From the NCBI GenBank assembly GCA_026214975.1, contig JAOBSW010001057.1, positions 94,737 to 158,736 on the forward strand: a DNA stretch of 64,000 nucleotides, read 5' to 3'. The DNA comes from Gentiana macrophylla (Eukaryota; Streptophyta; Magnoliopsida; Gentianales; Gentianaceae). This document shows positions 44,699-53,915 of the stretch, in pieces (the first letter of the stretch is position 1; the number at the start of each line of letters is the position of its first letter). A program made the translations under genes and the position numbers. A model generated the notes under the pieces. It did no database searches. It saw only the letters and a list, made by a program, of their open reading frames with translations, and was not told the origin of the DNA.

Positions 44699-44706
44699 GT
44701 AATAAC

Positions 44707-44752
44707 CGAATTTAAATAATAGATAATCCACAAAGTTTATCTTTTACATAAG
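44707..44752 (-). repeat. 5' LTR of element E, part 2
   Basis: AATTTAAATAATAGATAATC through TCTTTTACATAA equals the end of the 26628-26831 LTR. It closes element E on the right. Confidence 0.75.
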
Positions 44753-45310
44753 AAAAACAACTTTATTTGCAGGTTTCTTTATGATTTTTTTTTAAATAGT
44801 CAGAGTCGATCCTACTGTTAAGGAAATAATATTTCAAATGTAATTACATATACCTTTTTATTTCCTTACAAGCGGAACAGACCAATGCTGCAAGCAAGGC
44901 CGTTTCCGAGGGTTTATAGGCTCTAAGCCAATTTATCAAAATGCGGCCTTTCGAAAAAAGCAAACGTTTTTTAAAATATATGTTATATGTTTAGACTAAT
45001 AAACTTATTGGATCAAAAGAAAATATCAAGGCCTAAATTTGGTCATTTTTCCGGAGGCCTTAAACTATCGTCTTGTTGGCTTATGTCTAAGAACGGGTCT
45101 GGCTACAAGCTATGGATGGTCCTGGTAGAAGCTCATGGAACCATTGTTCGGCTTATTTAACTAAGTGAGATGCTCCTCAAATAAATGTGTATATAAAAAC
45201 AAATTTATTAATTTGCTTGATTTTGATACTTTCACTTACTGTGTATGAGTATTTTTTGGACCATAGCACCACATGTAAATATGACATATGGACCAATGAA
45301 AATTCGACAT
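44753..45310. other. Spacer, possibly with an old hAT-like element at 44900-45106
   Basis: AAGGCCGTTTCCGAGGG near 44902 and CTAAGAACGGGTCTGGC near 45105 resemble worn hAT ends like those of the 23021-24156 element (GGCC with GGGCCTTAGG-like text). The duplication is not visible. An ORF at 45187-45381 (+) starts with a hydrophobic run (LLICLILILSLTVYEYF) but overlaps the LINE remnant on the other strand and has no known family. Confidence 0.3.
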
Positions 45311-45705
45311 GTGATAAAAGTTTTTTGAAGGGTAAAGGACATTTTTATTCAATGTATGCGGAAGCCGATAAAGAGACATGAGAATGGGGTAAAGATTCTC
45401 ATTGCACACATCATACTCAGCTAAATACTTCTTTTGCTAAGAAATGAGGCGGGGCATTCCCCTCTCTCTAAATTAATGAAAATTCAATATAAGGAAAATA
45501 AGGAATCAACACTTGAGTACACGACAGTCGTCAATGATACGACTCAAATGAGAGAAATCCGCTTCAAGAGATTTGAACTTCTGGATAACCGTTTGTGAAT
45601 CACCTTCAATGATCACTCTAAAGTACCCCTAAGTTAATGCACAAACCAAGGCATGATAAACGGATAAGTCTTCTCCCACGCAAATATCAAAACCCCCTTC
45701 GAGGT
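45311..45705 (-). pseudogene. LINE RNase H, C-terminal half (split gene)
   Basis: On the - strand: GEDLSVYHALVCAL, then after a stop FRVIIEGDSQTVIQKFKSLE and ADFSHLSRIIDDCRVL, then REGNAPPHFLAKEVF in a shifted frame. These are the second half of the RVT_3-type RNase H domain of plant LINEs (VE.DS..VI, then the final H..N..AH.LA). The first half lies at 52386-52516. It was cut by element I at a GACGG target site, and the frame joins exactly when element I is removed. Confidence 0.8.
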
Positions 45706-45710
45706 GACGG

Positions 45711-47656
45711 TGTTATAACGGATCAATCAAGAAGTGATGGTGATTGTGAATAAAGATAAAAGTTAAACAGGCAAACGAACACTGAAACAAGAGAACACAG
45801 ATTTAACGTGGTTTCCGGCAATGTGCCGAATACTCCACGGACAAACGATGATATTTTATTATCTCCAGAAAGTTACAATTACAAGTATTACAAACGGTAT
45901 TTATAGCCTTGGGAATACAACCCTAACCGACTAATCAGTCAACCCAGTACATGACTGAAATATCCCAGAAGTAACTCCACCGAATTAGAAAACCATGCGG
46001 ACGTGTTCCTTAAGTCTGTGGTGAACCAGCAGACTTCACTCTGTGATACCCTATACCAACAGACACTGCTTCAGCAGACTGATCAACTCTACTACCCTGA
46101 TGACGCTTAAAATAGTCTAACCTACGACATCAACATTCTATCCATTATGAGTTAAAAATAGTTGTTTCGACCTATAAATATGAACTATTTAAGTTGAATA
46201 TCATATGTCGGGTTCGTGAGTCGAGAAATCTGCACTTAGCATTTATTTTCCCTATTTCGATATTATTTCGTGCATTATTTGATTATTTTTAGGATACGAA
46301 ATATTGGGCTGAGCATCATGGACGAATCTGGAGTGGACTGAACGAAAGGAATGGGCCTAGGGTATTCCAGAACCTTCCAAGTTAAGTCGGCAGAAGAAAA
46401 AAGACGAAATTGCCCTCGGTTTACCGAGGTGTACCGCCGGTTTATCGAGAGTCCAGATCCTTCCGAAACGCGTTTTCTTGGACGAGGGTTGGATCTAGGT
46501 GTTTCTAAGTCGGTTTATGTAACTATAAATAAGAGGCTTCACCTTAGAACACAAGTGTACAATTTTCTAGACAAGTATTATGCAATAAAAGTTCTTTGTT
46601 ATTTATTTTATTTATTTTATGAGTTATGGTCGGAGACACGACGGAGTCGCCGCCTAGGGAGAGATCCGAGGGAGATCTACGCTCGCCTTCAATGGTATGA
46701 TTTTCTGTCTTTTCCAAGATGTAGATCTGTCGTTGTTCTATTCGACTAGTATGTTTTAATTGCCTATTTAGTTCAATTATGTAGTAGTTAGTTTCTTTAC
46801 CCCACGTGTTATACATCTAATTCGTTGGTGAAAAATCATGAAATAGTGGTTGCGTTCTTCTGCGACGGTCTAAATCTTTAGATCTGAATACCTAATAAAT
46901 TACTAATTCATGATAATCGGCACCAGCTACGTTGATCGATAGATTTAATTTACATGTTAGTAGCCTGATCAACTATTTGCATGTCATCGTAAACTAGCAT
47001 GAAATACGAATAGTGAAGTGCTATGTTTGGACATTATCTAGATGGACCCTATGAACGTGCTGATCTATGTCTAGGTGGGTTTGCGGTATGAGTTAGCGCT
47101 CAATATCGACAGCTCTAGTTCTTTATGCGTATGGGCTATTATGGACCAATTAAGAAGGGTAGCTTGCGTATAGATTGTCTACTACCATTGTCGGAGTAGA
47201 TAGGGTTAGGAGTTGTACGCGTAGCTGAACAATGAATTAAAATTCACCAATGGGGAGGACTGTTGCATGTGTGGGGGAAATAACTAATTACTCATAATTG
47301 AACTAATACATTTGAAACTCTTGTTGCTTCGTTGAACTTGCATAGTCTTATTAGTTGATTGTTACCAATTTTACTACTGTCTATATTATAGTTGGTTGTA
47401 GACCATATCTGTGACAGGCTCAATCTTGATAATTAGACATTCTTACGAGTCTCTGTGGGATCGACCTTGACTCGCCAGTACTCTACTGCGATAGACCTAG
47501 TCCAATTGCTAGTGCTTTGCACGCAAATATGCCCCAAACAAACACCAGATTCAACAGATGCTTCATGCTCTGCTGACCACTACAAGTTCCACAAACTCTG
47601 CTGAATGCCACACTCAGCAGACCAGAATCAGTAGCATAGTTTAAGTCACCATTACA
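45711..47656 (-). repeat. 3' LTR of element I, interrupted by solo LTR J
   Basis: 45711-46097 and 47530-47656 match the intact 514-bp copy at 51867-52380. On the - strand a PPT-like purine run (GAAGTTGAAGTCAAGTTGAA) precedes it at 47657-47680. Confidence 0.88.
46098..47529 (+). mobile_element. Solo LTR J (about 1.43 kb) inside the LTR of element I
   Basis: It starts TGATGACGCTTAAAA. The right edge is placed before TGCCC, giving a near-perfect duplication TACCC/TGCCC (46093-46097 and 47530-47534). The partner LTR shows the empty site near 52250. A + strand TATA box (CTATAAATAAGAGG) is near 46524-46533, AATAAA is near 46583, and CTGTGGGATCGACCTTGACT near 47453 is a gypsy U5-type phrase. The 132-codon ORF at 46351-46749 lies across U3-R and is not taken as a gene. 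The last bases (AAATA) are not the expected CA, so the edge is uncertain by a few bases. Confidence 0.78.
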
Positions 47657-47785
47657 AATCTTCAACTTGACTTCAACTTCATGCAAACTGACCAGATGCA
47701 CAACCAAGTGCCAGATTCCTCTTTGTCTTCAGATTTGAATTCCACAGCAGACCCCCAACATCAGCTGAGTATTCCCGGACTCAGA

Positions 47786-48544
47786 TTAATAGCTTTGGAT
47801 ATTCAGCAAGTCCAGACACAACCGAAACTTGCTCAATGGAACTGGTTTAGTGAACATATCAGCAGGATTCACATCAGTGCTGAACTTCTCCACTTTAACC
47901 CTCCACTCATTTCTTAGAAAATGATACCTAACATCAATGCGCTTGATTATCTCATGATGAACCTGATCCTTGGCCAAACATATTGCACTAAGACTGTCAC
48001 AATACACCCTGGCTTGATCTTGATGAAGACTCAGATCATTGACTAGCCCCTTTAACTAGATTGCTTCATCTGTTTCTTCTGTCAGTGCCATGTATTCTAC
48101 TTCAGAAGTAGACAATGTCATTGTACCCTGTAAAGTTGCCTTCCAACTTACCACAGAGCCACCCAAAGTAAACACATACCCAGTCATAGATCTCATGTTG
48201 TCCACATCAGCAGCATAATCAGAATCACAGTACCCTATGACAAAACATTGAGTACCACCTCCATAAATGAGTCCAATATCTAATGTACCCCTAAGGTACC
48301 TGAATATCCTCTTTACTGCTTTCCAGTGTTCCTTTCCAGGTTGAGCCATTAACTTGCTGACAACACTGACTGCCTGAGCCAAAGCAGGCCTAGTACAGAC
48401 CAATGCATACATCAAACTGCCCACTGCGCTAGCATATGGAACTTTTGACATGTATTCTTCCTCTTCAGCTGGCTGTGGAGTAAACACAGTAGACAAATGT
48501 AAATTTGGTGCCATAGGCATATCCATAGGTTTGGCTGCTGACAT
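47786..48544 (-). pseudogene. RNase H of element I
   Basis: The frame 48056-48544 has MPMAPNLHLS, KVPYASAVGSLMYALVCTRP, GYCDSDYAADVDNMRSMTGY and TLSTSEVEYMALTE, covering the first catalytic Asp and the Glu. After a stop near 48050 the domain continues in 47786-48007: MYCDSLSAICLAKDQVHHEI, KRIDVRYHFLRNE and VNPADMFTKPVPLSKFRLCL. This is the normal copia pol end, with one frameshift between. It is followed by the LTR. Confidence 0.88.
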
Positions 48545-49358
48545 GCCAAACTTGGATGATATCTTTTCAATATCGCCTGTTTGAGACAGAAAGCGACTTC
48601 ACGCTTCCTATCTCTATAGATCTCCATCCCCAAAATTTTCTTTGTATTCCCCAATTCCTTCATCTCAAATTCAGCCTTGAGCGGATTCTTCAGATCTTGA
48701 ATGTCAGACTTGTTTGCAGCATCTATCATCAGCATATCATCCACATACAGCACCAAATAGATGATTGATCCATCCTTCAACTTGTTGTGATACACACGTC
48801 AATCATATGGACTCCTACTATAACCCTGCTGAATCATATAACTGTCAAACTTCTTATACCACTGTCTTGGGGCTTGCTTAAGTCCATACAAGGACTTCTT
48901 ATACTTGCAAACATATCCTTCCTTGCCAGGAACATGGAAACCCTCTGGCTAAGTCATATAAATTTCCTTATTTACATCTCCATGTAGAAAGGTTGTCTTC
49001 ACATCCAATTGCTCAAGTTCTAGATTCTGATGTGCCACTATTGCTATGACAAGACTCGATGGAAGTATGTGTCGACCTTTGGAGAAAATATCTCTTCATA
49101 GTCTACCCCCTCTTTCTGACTGAACCCCCTAGCAACCAAACGTGCCTTATATTTGATATTCTCAGAAGATGTCATTCCTTCCTTTTTCTTGAATATCCAT
49201 TTGCAGCTGACCACCCTTCTACCCTGTGGTTGTTTGACCAAATCCCAAGTCTCATTCTTCTGAAGTGACTCCATTTCTTCTCCCATGGCAGAAAGCCGTT
49301 GGGATGCCTCCGAACAGGTCACAGCTTCCCTGTAAGTGTTAGGTTCAAAACCATCCAC
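48412..49358 (-). pseudogene. Reverse transcriptase of element I
   Basis: 49044-49358 holds the N-terminus (SAMGEEMESLQKNETWDLVK, VVSCKWIFKKKEG, YKARLVARGFSQKEGVDYEE). The middle, with the first catalytic Asp (LDVKTTFLHGDVNKEIYM-like), is in short frames at 48880-49040. 48412-48795 holds SIIYLVLYVDDMLMIDAANK with the catalytic YVDD, then FEMKELGNTKKILGMEIYRD. Several frameshifts and an in-frame stop near 48955 disable it. Confidence 0.88.
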
Positions 49359-49499
49359 TTCTTCAGCTACCTGTAATGCATATTCAACAATATCCTCCTC
49401 AAACCCATATCTTCTTGGAGGTCTGATATTGATCCTCCTAGCTCTATTGAGAGCTATACCCTACTGACCAACATAAGTTGTTTGAGTATTTGCTGACCC

Positions 49500-49957
49500 T
49501 TATTCAGCAGACTGGCTTGGATCCAGCTCTGGATCTGCTGATTGTTGACTATCCTCTGATGAGTCTTTTGATTCAGTAGACTCTACTTGAAGCTCCACCT
49601 GTTTGTCAACCTTCTCAGTCTCAGATCCAATTTCAGTTTCAGATGTGGCTCTCACAGATGAGTTAAGCATAGAGTTTTCATCAAAGACTACACCTCTGCT
49701 GAGTATAACCCTATTTTCAGCTGATGACCAGATTCTATACCCCTTAACTTCATCTCCATATCCAACAAACACACCTTCTTGGCCCTAGGCTCCAATTTTC
49801 CCTCACTGACATGGTAGCAGACAGTGCTTCCAAAAGCCCTAAGTCCAGAGTAGTCTGCTAACCTTCCTGACCAAACTTCAAGTGGTGTTTTAAGTTTGAT
49901 CCCAGTGTGAGGCCCGTATTGATTAAGTAGCAGGCTGTATTGACAGCCTCTGCCCAA
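49500..49957 (-). pseudogene. Integrase C-terminal region and linker of element I
   Basis: 49688-49957 and 49500-49772 overlap in different frames: TPLEVWSGRLADYSGLRAFG, STVCYHVSEGKLEPRAKK, then MFVGYGDEVKGYRIWSSAEN and VILSRGVVFDENSM, followed by a Glu/Ser-rich linker. These are the copia integrase C-terminal motifs (W.GK...Y..LR.FG, FLGY..GVKGYRLW). A frameshift near 49770 splits them. Confidence 0.85.
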
Positions 49958-50595
49958 AATCTCCTTGCTAGACCAGAATTAGAGAGCATGCACCTTGCCC
50001 TCTCCAGAAAATTTTGATTCATCCTTTCTGCAACACCATTCTGCTGTGGAGTATCTCTTACAGTATGGTGCCTAGAAATGCCTTCATTCTTGCAAAATTC
50101 ATCAAACTCAGACCAACAGAATTCCAGTCCATTATCAGTTCTAAGTCTCTTGATCTTCTTCTCTGTCTGATTTTCAACCAAAGCCTTCCACTGCTTGAAG
50201 TGCTTGAATGCTTCACTCTTGTGCTTCATCATGACTACCCAAACCATCCTTGAATAATCATTTATAAAAGACACAAAATACCTGTGACCACCTAGTGACT
50301 CCACCCTTGAAGGTCCCCAACAATCCGAATGGACATAATCAAGTGTCCCTTTTGTGATGTAAAGTGCTTTTGGGAACTTGCTCCTATGTAGCTTCCCAAA
50401 CACACAGTGTTCACAAAAATCCAACTCCTTGACCTTATGTCCCCTAAGTATATCAGACTTAGATAGAATTTGCATCCCTTTAACACCCATATGACTCAAT
50501 CTCATATGCCATAACTTAGTCAAATGTGACTGGTGAACCTCTGATGATGCAACATCAGCAAAACCTGATACAGTAGACCCTTGTAGTGTGTACAA
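49858..50595 (-). pseudogene. Integrase of element I (245 codons open)
   Basis: Zinc domain: LWHMRLSHMGVKGMQILSK with FCEHCVFGKLHR, giving the HHCC set. Catalytic core: YVHSDCWGPS (first Asp), GHRYFVSFINDYSRMVWVVM, KRLRTDNGLEFCWSEFDEFC (second Asp), and TPQQNGVAERMNQNFLERAR (Glu). All three catalytic residues appear intact. The frame carries on to SGLARRFWAEAVNTACYLIN and then shifts. This is the best preserved integrase in the window, though the polyprotein around it is broken. Confidence 0.93.
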
Positions 50596-50601
50596 TGTCC
50601 C

Positions 50602-50960
50602 CTACCTGATACCCTTCAGAACCACACTTGAACCCTTATAGACATTGACCACTCCACCTTCACCCCTGAACTTAAACCCTTTGCTGTCTAGTAGACTAAG
50701 TGATATCAAATTTTTCGTCATTTGTGGAACATGACTAACCTCATTCAATGTGCAAAATTTACCATCATGTGTCCTCACCAGAACAGATCCAATCCCAACT
50801 ATTTTGCACACCTTGCTGTTAGCCATTGCAATATGGCATCCATCCACCTGATGATAAGTTGAAAATCACTCTCTGTTTGGACACACATGATAGGATGCCT
50901 CAGTGTCTAGAATCACACATCTCTGTGCCCTGTTGACTCTGAAACTGCTAAGGCCAGATC
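50602..50960 (-). pseudogene. Protease of element I
   Basis: Near 50890-50945 the frame gives RCVILDTEASYHVCPNREW. The copia protease signature is DSGAS.H, so the catalytic Asp is kept but the following SG has become TE. The 81-codon frame 50602-50847 continues MDGCHIAMANSKVCKIVGIG and CTLNEVSHVPQMTKNLISLS, usual for the rest of the protease and pre-integrase part. One stop (TGA) separates the halves. Confidence 0.8.
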
Positions 50961-51002
50961 TTCTTTAGAGTTGGTGTCTTATTCTGCCAAAGCAACTGTA
51001 CC

Positions 51003-51773
51003 CTACTGCCCTGCTGCTTCTTTCTTTTGGACAATCATTTTTACAATGTCCCTGCTCTTTGCAGTAGTTACAGATATCCTTAGCTTTAGGACCCTTGGAA
51101 TTCGTTTTGAATTTCTTCTTTCCGAATTGCCTGGCCCCCTGCTGACCCCACTGGCCACCAATCCAGCAGACTGACTATCTGTCCCAGAACCAGATGCTTT
51201 ATGGTATAACTCTCGAGCATGCAGTGATGACCTTACATCCTCCAATGATACTGAGTTCTTTCTAATATTAAAGGATCGCACAAAGTTCTCATATGATGAT
51301 GCAAAGATGATACAAGTACAATTAGCATCCTCATCTTCAATATTCACATCAATATTCCTTAAATCAAGCAATATTGTGTTCACTGGTCTAGATGATCCCT
51401 CAGCTGAGTGACCTCATGCATCCTTAAACTGAACATATGTTGTTTTAAAAAAACTTATTGGTTAGAGACTTAGTCATATACAGACTCTCAAGTTTGGACC
51501 ACAACTTCTTAGCAGTTCCTCTTCAGTAACCTTTGTGATAATATCATCTGGCAAGCACAACATAATTGTTGAATGTGCTTTCTCCTCCAGACTGGCTCTC
51601 TCAGCAGCACTTCCTTCTGTTGATTTAGATAAAGGACCCCATAATCTCTGCTGTTTCAACAAAGCACGCATCTTGATCTGCCATAGACTAAATTTGTTTC
51701 TCCCTGTAAACTTGTCAATCTTAACATTTAAAGCAGACATCTTTCTCACCAGAAAAGCTTGTGTAGATCCCAA
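51003..51773 (-). pseudogene. gag: gag of element I
   Basis: The frame from 51773 reads MSALNVKIDKFTGRNKFSLW and QIKMRALLKQQRLWGPLS, then AHSTIMLCLPDDIITKVTEE, the copia gag start of the Tork group. A frameshift at about 51475 leads into 51003-51383 (SYENFVRSFNIRKNSVSLED). In a third frame at 51030-51075 a full zinc knuckle is seen, CNYCKEQGHCKNDC. At least two frameshifts break the gene. Confidence 0.88.
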
Positions 51774-51851
51774 ATCCTAGCATCAATTATAACCTTGATT
51801 CCAGTCTACCTTGCATAAAACAGATAATCAGATTTCTTGATGAACCTGGAC

Positions 51852-51863
51852 GCTCTGATACCA
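51852..51863 (-). other. Primer binding site of element I (tRNA-iMet)
   Basis: The - strand TGGTATCAGAGC lies three bases after the LTR end CATAACA. Confidence 0.93.
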
Positions 51864-51866
51864 GTT

Positions 51867-52380
51867 TGTTATGACGGATCGATTAAGAAGTTATGGTGAT
51901 TGTGAGTAAAGATAAAATATAAACAAGCAAACAAACACTGAAACAAGAAGAACACAGATTTAACGTGGTTTCCGGCAATGTACCGACTACTCCACAGATA
52001 AACGAGGATATTTTATTATCTCCAGAAAGTTAGAATTACATGTATTTAAAACGGTATTTATAGCCTTGAGAATCCAACCCTAACCGACTAATCAGTCAAC
52101 TCAGTAAATGACTGAAATACCCTAGAAGTAACTCCACCGAATTAGGAAACCATGCAGACGTATTCCTTAAGTCTGCTTTGAACCAGCATACTTCACTCTA
52201 CTGATATCCTGTACCAGCAGACACAACTTCAGCAGACTAGTCAACTCTGCTGCTGCCCCAAACGAACACCAGATTCAGCAGATGCTTCATGCTCTGCTGA
52301 CCACCACAATTTCCACAGACTCTGCTGAATGCCACACTCAGCAGACCAGACTCAGTAGCATAGTTTAAGTCACCATTACA
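51867..52380 (-). repeat. 5' LTR of element I (514 bp)
   Basis: The intact partner of 45711-47656. The - strand carries CTATAAATACCG, a TATA box, at about 52048-52058. AACGTGGTTTCCGGCAATGT near 51963 is typical of Tork LTRs. Confidence 0.9.
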
Positions 52381-52385
52381 GACGG

Positions 52386-52560
52386 GAATACTCATTTTTT
52401 CACACTATACCTCCAATGGCCAAGGTGTTTCCGTAGAAAACAGCATCAACATTTATTTTTATAATGTCTGATGGGGGAGGCTTTCCAACGTGTGATAAAA
52501 TTGGATGCACAATTAGAAAAGAAATGCATAGATTAAAGATCAAATACAAAGATTAAATAT
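52386..52560 (-). pseudogene. LINE RNase H, N-terminal half (split gene)
   Basis: The - strand reads GKPPPSDIIKINVDAVFYGN and TLAIGGIV-stop-KNEYSR. The NVDA carries the first catalytic Asp of RVT_3-type RNase H. Its frame continues directly into 45705 (HLEGGFDICVGED) once element I and one GACGG copy are taken out. There is one in-frame stop before K. Upstream coding (RT) is not visible, so only the end of ORF2 survives. Confidence 0.8.
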
Positions 52561-52785
52561 TGAGATAAAAAAATCGTAAAACAAAAAAGAGACCGCAATA
52601 TATTTCTATATGGATTACTTTAATACCGGTTATTAAATACATATTGCGTTAGACCGGAAATGTAAAAAATACATTGATGAGAGATTTGATATACTAAAAC
52701 AGTATGCATAGAAGTCTAAATTTCATTAAACGAAATGAATCAAAAATGTTTTTATGTTAGATAATAACGATTATATAAAAACGGT
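52561..52785. other. AT-rich spacer, no gene
   Basis: I see no coding or clear repeats. Confidence 0.5.
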
Positions 52786-52984
52786 TAAACTCTAACCGAA
52801 AGGTCTCCCACTCCCCTGTCTAGCGGAATGAGTGGAGATGTTAATCAGGTAATCTAGTGGCTCGGAGTTAAGAGCTGTCATTATACCAAGATACTGAAAG
52901 AAGTCGTCCATTACGGGATTCGAACCTCCACACTCCAGCTGTTATTACAACACCCAAGCCCTTTACCACCAGGCCATGTCCTGG
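52786..52984 (-). mobile_element. tRNA-derived SINE
   Basis: On the - strand an RNA polymerase III A box (TGGCCTGGTGG, 52966-52976) is followed about 40 bases later by a perfect B box (GGTTCGAATCC, 52916-52926), in CCAGGACATGGCCTGGTGGT context. The spacing and the roughly 120-bp unrelated tail are those of plant tRNA-derived SINEs. There is no clear tRNA cloverleaf or anticodon arm to make it a functional tRNA. The 3' end is set near 52786 and is uncertain. Confidence 0.72.
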
Positions 52985-53560
52985 GGACGATAATAATGAT
53001 TCTAAATTATTACGTCTTTGTGTTCAAAGGATATATTTGTAGAACATTTCATTTGTTTTATTCCTTTTCAAATAGATTTCTCATTATTTTAACAACTTTA
53101 TGAGATGCCACCAGAATAATTAATGTTGAAGTTTTCTATCTATTGGTGTTAAAATCGAAAGAAAACGAACTGAAAATGAGAATGAATCATTAGTTAATTG
53201 AATCAAGAAGGATTGATGAACTTCATCTTGAAGAAGATGACTATAACCGTTTTTTAATATTGGAAAAAGCGGGAAAACGAATGCATAATGATTTACAAAA
53301 TTCGAAGTTCAAACTGCGGTTTGGCATCTCCAATTCCTATTTATAATGGCAGGGGCATGGCTGACGATGTTGGATCTCGTCTATTAGTTAATCCGGGCCA
53401 ATTTACCTTTGTGACAACGACATTTAATCCTATAAACCCTAAATCGTATTAATGAGGATGTGTTTTGGGTGTATTTTAGACTGAGCTCATGAGTTATTTC
53501 TCCCGAGCTGCCTACGTATCCGATAGCTTAATTGGAATCAAGTCTTCCGTAGTTCCTTAC
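52985..53560 (-). repeat. LTR-like remnant, orientation uncertain
   Basis: CCTATTTATAATGG near 53334 and GAGCTGCCTACGTATCC near 53505 recall phrases seen in LTR U3/U5 regions of plant retrotransposons. No boundaries or partner copy are visible. No ORF is supported. Confidence 0.3.
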
Positions 53561-53915
53561 TGTTTGGTTTCGGGTTGGATTGGGGTTGGATTGAGTCATG
53601 AGAGAGAAAATAAAATAAAATAATGTAAAGTAATGATTATAAGGTTGAAATGTTGTATTAAAATTTATGTTGATGAAGAAATGATTGGTGAGAGAAATTT
53701 TAATGAAATATTATATTGATAAAGTAATGGTTAAATAGTGTAGGTGGTGAATAAAATGAATTGATTGATATTATTTTATTTGTTGATGGTGAAATGATTG
53801 GTGAGAGAAATATTAATAAAATAATAAAATTAATAAAATAATAGTAAATAAGATATTGCGTGAATAAAATATTAAGTTGAATCCAAATGGATCCAGTCCA
53901 GTCTGAAACCAAACG
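53561..53915. mobile_element. MITE with GTTTGGTTTC-type ends (about 355 bp)
   Basis: The left end TGTTTGGTTTCGGGTTGG and the right end CCAGTCTGAAACCAAAC are inverted copies, and the body is very AT-rich. Inside, ATGATTGGTGAGAGAAAT occurs twice (about 53680 and 53795). The ends resemble PIF/Harbinger or hAT MITEs; the duplication is unclear. The 89-codon ORF here is low complexity. Confidence 0.6.

Larger units (their letters stand above)
38208..44699 (-). mobile_element. Element G: gag-only, non-autonomous copia
   Basis: LTRs at 38208-40569 (enlarged by solo LTR H) and 43842-44698 share TTAGAAAAATGATTGTCTGA at one end and AAAGTTCCAA at the other. The PPT ATCCCCCACAT (- strand ATGTGGGGGAT) is at 40570-40580. 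Inside there is only gag (42009-42864) and a shred of the pol end (41136-41236); RT, integrase and protease are missing. The flanks ATGAC and ATAAC form an imperfect 5-base duplication within the LTR of element E. Confidence 0.82.
26628..44752 (-). mobile_element. Element E: copia retrotransposon, - strand, host of the nest
   Basis: A 0.2-kb LTR at 26628-26831 recurs at the other end, split into 38047-38207 and about 44707-44752 by element G. Between the LTRs, on the - strand, lie gag (37130-38000), decayed sequence, and RNase H tails (34660-34080). Element F then intervenes, followed by a PPT (26832-26840) directly before the 3' LTR. After removal of F, G and H the element is about 4.5 kb long. 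Frames are badly broken. Confidence 0.82.
45711..52380 (-). mobile_element. Element I: Tork-like Ty1/copia retrotransposon
   Basis: LTRs at 45711-47656 (enlarged by solo LTR J) and 51867-52380 start TGTTATRACGGATC and end CACCATTACA, flanked by the perfect duplication GACGG (45706-45710 and 52381-52385). The PBS for tRNA-iMet is at 51852-51863. The order gag, PR, IN, RT, RH on the - strand is that of copia, and motifs such as CDSDYAADVDNMRSMTGYVF and VSWKATLQGTMTLSTSEVEY point to the Tork/Tnt1 lineage. It is broken by several frameshifts but recognisable throughout. Confidence 0.93.

Noticed and set aside
38210..44700. CRISPR-like or satellite array, because similar blocks recur
   Set aside because: The recurrence is the LTR pair of element G (two copies), not regularly spaced short repeats.
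46351..46749. 132-codon + strand ORF, possibly a gene
   Set aside because: It lies wholly inside solo LTR J across U3-R, includes the TATA box and poly(A)-type signal, and has no family resemblance.
52905..52984. A functional tRNA gene
   Set aside because: A and B boxes are present, but no paired acceptor, anticodon or T arms can be drawn, and the sequence runs on as a SINE-like body.
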